Source: an uncultured bacterium (GTDB taxonomy: Bacteria; Verrucomicrobiota; Kiritimatiellia; CAIKKV01). From it: 9,023 nucleotides of DNA. Of this stretch, positions 7,102-9,023 are shown in pieces. Where the stretch lies: positions 1 through 9,023 of the forward strand of contig CAIKKV010000648.1 in the NCBI GenBank assembly GCA_903828035.1, given 5' to 3'. Every line of letters starts with the position of its first letter. Within the stretch, counting starts at the first letter, position 1. Below the pieces are notes generated by a model. The model did not search any database, was not told where the DNA came from, and saw only the letters and a list, made by a program, of their open reading frames with translations. The translations under genes were made by a program, and so were the position numbers.

Positions 7102-8517
7102 ATGAGCGATCGGCCCATCCTGACCCGGCGCGATTTCCTGATTCTCGGCGGAACGGCGGCCGCCACGGTTCTTTCGGGGTGCGCCACGAACCCGGTCACC
7201 GGCCAGAGCCAGCTCATGCTGGTGTCGGAGTCGGAGGAGCTGGAAACCGACCGGGACCAGTCGCCGCACCAGTTTTCGGCCGATTACGGCCCCTTGCAGA
7301 ATGCGGCGCTGAACGCCTATGTGTCGGACGTGGGCAGGCAGGTGGCCTCCGTGTCGCACCGGCCGCAGATGCCGTACTCGTTCCGCGCCCTGAATGCCGT
7401 CCATGTGAACGCCTATACGTTTCCGGCCGGCAGCGTGGGCGTCACGCGGGGCATTCTCCTTTCCATGCAGGACGAGTCCGAGCTGGCCGCCCTGCTGGGC
7501 CATGAAATCGGGCACGTCAGCTACCGGCACATGGCCAGCCAGATGAGCAAGGCCATGGTGACCCAGCTGGCCCTGGTGGCCGCGGTGGGCGCCGTGTCCT
7601 ACAAGAACAAGAAATACACGGCCCTGGCCGCGGGGCTGGGCACGCTGGGGTCGGGCCTGCTGCTGGCCAACTACAGCCGCATGGACGAGCGGCAGGCGGA
7701 TGAGTCGGGCCAGGCCTACCTGGTGAAGGCCGGGTATCATCCCGATGGCATGGTGCACCTGATGGAGCGGCTGGTGGCCCTGCACGCGAGCGAGCCCTCG
7801 GCCTTGGAAGTCATGTTTTCGAGCCATCCGATGAGCACGGAGCGCTATGACAGCGCGGTGCTGCGGGCCGCCACCACGTATGCCGGCTTTCGGGAGCAGA
7901 AAGCCGGCCGCGAGCGGTACATGGATTTGACGGCCCCGGTCCGGGCGCAGAAGGACGCCATCGTGGCCATGCAGAACGGGCTCGAGGCCATGGGCGAAAA
8001 CAAGATTCCCGAGGCGGAGCAGCAGTACCAGAAGGCGCTGACCCTGCAGCCGCAGGATTATGCCGGGTTGCTGACGATGGCGAAGATCCAGCTGGCCCAG
8101 AAGAAGTTCCCGCAGGCCCGCGAGTTTGCCAACCGCGCCCGCGCCGCCTATCCGGAGGAGCCCCAGGCCCGGCAGGTGTGCGGCATGACGGCCCTGAACT
8201 TGAAACAGTTCGACGCCGCCTTTTCCGATTTTGACGCCTATGAGCGGATGCTGCCGGGGAATCCGAACCTGGCCTTTTATAAGGGGTTCGCCCTGGAGCA
8301 GATGGGGCGGAAGGAGGCCTCCGCCGCCGAGTTTCAGCGTTTCCTGGAGTCGGGATCGGAAGGCGACCAGACGACGTATGCCCAGAATCGCCTGGTGGGC
8401 TGGGGGTATATCGAGTATCCGGCGGCAGCGGCGGCTCCCTCCGCCGCGGCCACTCCCGCCAAGGCGGCGGCCAAGCCCGGCACCGGCCAGAAAAAGAAGA
8501 AGAAAAAAGGCTACTGA
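7102..8517 (+). CDS. M48-family zinc metalloprotease lipoprotein with TPR domain
   Basis: This BepA/LoiP-like protease is predicted to work in the cell envelope, where relatives degrade or help assemble outer-membrane proteins. The N terminus has a twin-arginine motif TRRDFLILGG (8-17), a hydrophobic stretch and lipobox LSGC with C27 as the likely lipidated residue. This is followed by CATNPVTG, common in this family. The protease domain (about 55-260) contains NAYTFPAGSVGVTRG (103-117), the zinc motif HEIGH (134-138), the third ligand E196 with D200 in SRMDERQAD, and SHPMSTER (241-248). Residues about 284-415 form several tetratricopeptide-type helical pairs. The C terminus is Ala/Pro/Lys-rich and ends in six lysines before GY. 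The ATG at 7102 follows the epimerase stop by 12 bases, with a weak TAGGGA site. Last gene of the run. It may be exported folded through Tat; that is inference from the RR motif. Confidence 0.93.
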   Translation: MSDRPILTRRDFLILGGTAAATVLSGCATNPVTGQSQLMLVSESEELETDRDQSPHQFSADYGPLQNAALNAYVSDVGRQVASVSHRPQMPYSFRALNAVHVNAYTFPAGSVGVTRGILLSMQDESELAALLGHEIGHVSYRHMASQMSKAMVTQLALVAAVGAVSYKNKKYTALAAGLGTLGSGLLLANYSRMDERQADESGQAYLVKAGYHPDGMVHLMERLVALHASEPSALEVMFSSHPMSTERYDSAVLRAATTYAGFREQKAGRERYMDLTAPVRAQKDAIVAMQNGLEAMGENKIPEAEQQYQKALTLQPQDYAGLLTMAKIQLAQKKFPQAREFANRARAAYPEEPQARQVCGMTALNLKQFDAAFSDFDAYERMLPGNPNLAFYKGFALEQMGRKEASAAEFQRFLESGSEGDQTTYAQNRLVGWGYIEYPAAAAAPSAAATPAKAAAKPGTGQKKKKKKGY

Positions 8518-8548
8518 TGCCCGCAAAAAATAGGCGCACGTCGATTCG

Positions 8549-8572
8549 GGAGGGCCGGGTTACACCCCGGCC
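8549..8572 (+). repeat. REP-like element, GGAG type, copy A
   Basis: GGAG at 8549-8552 is followed directly by stem GGCCGGG (8553-8559), loop TTACAC, and stem CCCGGCC (8566-8572), 24 bases in all. The layout, a conserved tetranucleotide at the 5' foot of a GC-rich hairpin, is that of REP elements recognised by RAYT transposases. 32 bases after the M48 gene. Confidence 0.65.
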
Positions 8573-8574
8573 TT
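8551..8574 (+). terminator. Possible terminator of the nadE operon (overlaps REP copy A)
   Basis: A 9-bp stem (8551-8559 with 8566-8574, one G-T pair) and 6-base loop sits 33 bases after the last stop codon and is followed by TTAAAG rather than a long T tract. It is stable enough to slow polymerase or block exonucleases, but as an intrinsic terminator it is weak. REP elements commonly serve as mRNA 3' ends. Confidence 0.45.
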
Positions 8575-8596
8575 AAAGCGCAATCAAGACGCATCA

Positions 8597-8620
8597 GGCT
8601 CGGGTGGAACCTCGCCCTCC
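8597..8620 (-). repeat. REP-like element, GGAG type, copy C (inverted)
   Basis: Read on the minus strand this is GGAG (8620-8617), arm GGCGAGG, loop TTCCAC, arm CCCGAGCC overlapping the loop edge, again 24 bases. It matches copy A at 19 of 24 positions. The stem has two consecutive G-A mismatches in its middle. It is inverted relative to copy A with a 24-base spacer, so the pair resembles a REPIN/BIME unit. Confidence 0.6.
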
Positions 8621-8646
8621 CTGGTGTGTGGCGGAAAGACCTCCTT

Positions 8647-8670
8647 ACACGAAGACGCGAAGCCACGGAA
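8647..8670 (+). repeat. Three imperfect 8-base tandem units
   Basis: ACACGAAG, ACGCGAAG and CCACGGAA follow one another without gaps. ACGAAG-type strings of this kind recur between genes in PVC-group genomes as far as I recall; that is not checked here. Confidence 0.45.
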
Positions 8671-8690
8671 AACATCTGATGCGACGCGTT

Positions 8691-8714
8691 GGAGGGCCGA
8701 CCTCCGCGTCGGCC
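8691..8714 (+). repeat. REP-like element, GGAG type, copy B
   Basis: GGAG (8691-8694), stem GGCCGAC (8695-8701), loop CTCCGC, stem GTCGGCC (8708-8714): 24 bases with exactly the geometry of copy A. Two base pairs differ from A and both changes are compensated on the other arm (G-C to A-T and G-C to C-G), which supports selection or copying for structure. A competing fold pairs GGAGG (8691-8695) with CCTCC (8701-8705). Confidence 0.65.
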
Positions 8715-8779
8715 GCGCACGCTCGGGTGGCGCGCGAGATGGCTTGCACAAAAAGCCCGGTTGCTTTTTTCGGGAAGCT

Positions 8780-8797
8780 GCGGATCACGCGGATTAC
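8780..8797 (+). repeat. Two 9-base tandem units
   Basis: GCGGATCAC and GCGGATTAC are adjacent and differ at one base. They continue the pattern of short tandem microrepeats in this tail. Confidence 0.45.
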
Positions 8798-8918
8798 CCG
8801 ATGCTTTGAAATGGAGACGGCCGTTCCTGGCCGTTAGCGAAGTGATCAGAGCCATAGACAGAATTACCTGGATTCAACTGCGGACTTATGCATGCCAGAC
8901 GCTTGCACATGGGATTGT

Positions 8919-8941
8919 GTAGCGCCGCACTGTGTGCGGCG
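8919..8941 (+). repeat. REP-like element, GTAG type
   Basis: GTAG at 8919-8922 is followed at once by stem CGCCGCAC (8923-8930), loop TGT, and stem GTGCGGCG (8934-8941), a perfect 8-bp hairpin. GTAG at the foot of a hairpin is the hallmark of classic enterobacterial and pseudomonad REPs. Stem and loop differ from the GGAG copies, so it would belong to a second family. Confidence 0.6.
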
Positions 8942-8971
8942 GGCATTCGGGATTTCGGTTTTTGTATATTT

Positions 8972-9023
8972 TCCGTCATCTCGAGCGGAGTCCCTCTTCG
9001 GGACGAAGTCGAGAGATCTCCAA
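8972..9023 (+). repeat. Partial palindromic repeat at the window edge
   Basis: A hairpin with GTCCC (8990-8994), loop TCTTC and GGGAC (9000-9004) is enclosed by a second pairing, CTCGA (8980-8984) with TCGAG (9009-9013), across small internal loops. Strings such as GTCATCTCGAGCGGAG and GTCGAGAGATCTCC resemble dispersed intergenic repeats I have seen in environmental bacterial genomes. The element may continue past the window. Confidence 0.45.

Larger units (their letters stand above)
8518..9023. other. 506-base gene-free region rich in structured repeats
   Basis: No open frame here looks coding: the frames are short, mutually overlapping, arginine/proline-rich and lack ribosome binding sites. 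The region holds a terminator-like hairpin, three GGAG-type and one GTAG-type REP-like elements, two sets of short tandem microrepeats, a 7-base direct repeat GGCCGTT at 8819 and 8829, a 9-base direct repeat GCTTGCACA at 8742 and 8901, and part of a palindromic repeat at the right edge. A mosaic of dispersed intergenic repeats is the best description. Confidence 0.8.

Noticed and set aside
5971..8526. 851-codon open frame on the minus strand opposite the epimerase and protease genes
   Set aside because: It spans three well-supported plus-strand genes, shows only low-complexity Arg/Gly/His/Leu-rich sequence and has no domain. It is a by-product of GC-rich third codon positions.
8517..8576. 19-codon frame starting on the protease stop (TGATG) and ending at the hairpin
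   Set aside because: Positionally neat, but no ribosome binding site of its own, and its second half is simply REP copy A; coding cannot be supported.
8549..8714. CRISPR array
   Set aside because: The repeated units alternate in orientation, are hairpins with varied sequence, and spacers are of unequal length (24 and 70 bases); no cas gene is present.
8750..8774. AAAAAGC/GCTTTTT foldback with a T run as a second terminator
   Set aside because: The stem has only two G-C pairs and the T run is used up in the stem; it is also far from any gene end (over 230 bases).
8604..8922. Several 60-115-codon frames on both strands of the tail
   Set aside because: They overlap each other, run through the hairpin repeats and microrepeats, and show no motif, signal or start site.
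1..9023. tRNA or rRNA genes
   Set aside because: No cloverleaf with a T-loop GTTCRA motif or conserved rRNA segment was seen in the non-coding parts.

Overview
This is a GC-rich, densely packed bacterial window with eight protein genes in two divergent groups and a 506-base gene-free tail full of small structured repeats. A Gram-negative host is likely: there is an M48-type lipoprotein protease with tetratricopeptide repeats and a sugar-nucleotide pathway of the kind used for surface polysaccharide. The base composition, the protein variants and the style of the intergenic repeats remind me of the Verrucomicrobiota/Kiritimatiellota side of the PVC group. That placement is an impression, not a measurement.

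Left part, minus strand (129-1936): cutA, a 98-residue cysteine-rich small protein overlapping it by 4 bases, and then hflX, a ribosome-associated GTPase. The first 128 bases, beyond the 3' end of hflX, hold short repeats spaced 20-21 bases apart that may be an end of a mobile element.

Middle and right, plus strand (2041-8517): a five-gene run with almost no gaps. It contains nadE (glutamine-dependent NAD+ synthase), a deoxyhypusine-synthase-like protein of unknown function, rfbB/rmlB (dTDP-glucose 4,6-dehydratase), a UDP-hexose 4-epimerase-type SDR enzyme, and an M48 metalloprotease lipoprotein with TPRs. Overlaps are 4 and 4 bases and gaps are 2 and 12 bases, so one transcript is likely. 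The two SDR enzymes use NAD as a tightly bound cofactor, and the deoxyhypusine-synthase fold is also NAD-dependent, so the gene making NAD sits ahead of three likely NAD-binding proteins. The 104-base gap between cutA and nadE holds a plausible promoter placed so close to the nadE ATG that its transcript would be leaderless.

Tail (8518-9023): no credible gene. It holds three copies of a 24-base element made of GGAG plus a 7-bp hairpin with compensatory base changes, and one separate element made of GTAG plus an 8-bp hairpin. Both have the architecture of REP elements mobilised by RAYT (TnpA-REP) transposases. Short tandem microrepeats and a truncated palindromic repeat at the right edge complete the region. 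This tail and the deoxyhypusine-synthase-like gene are the parts most worth following up.
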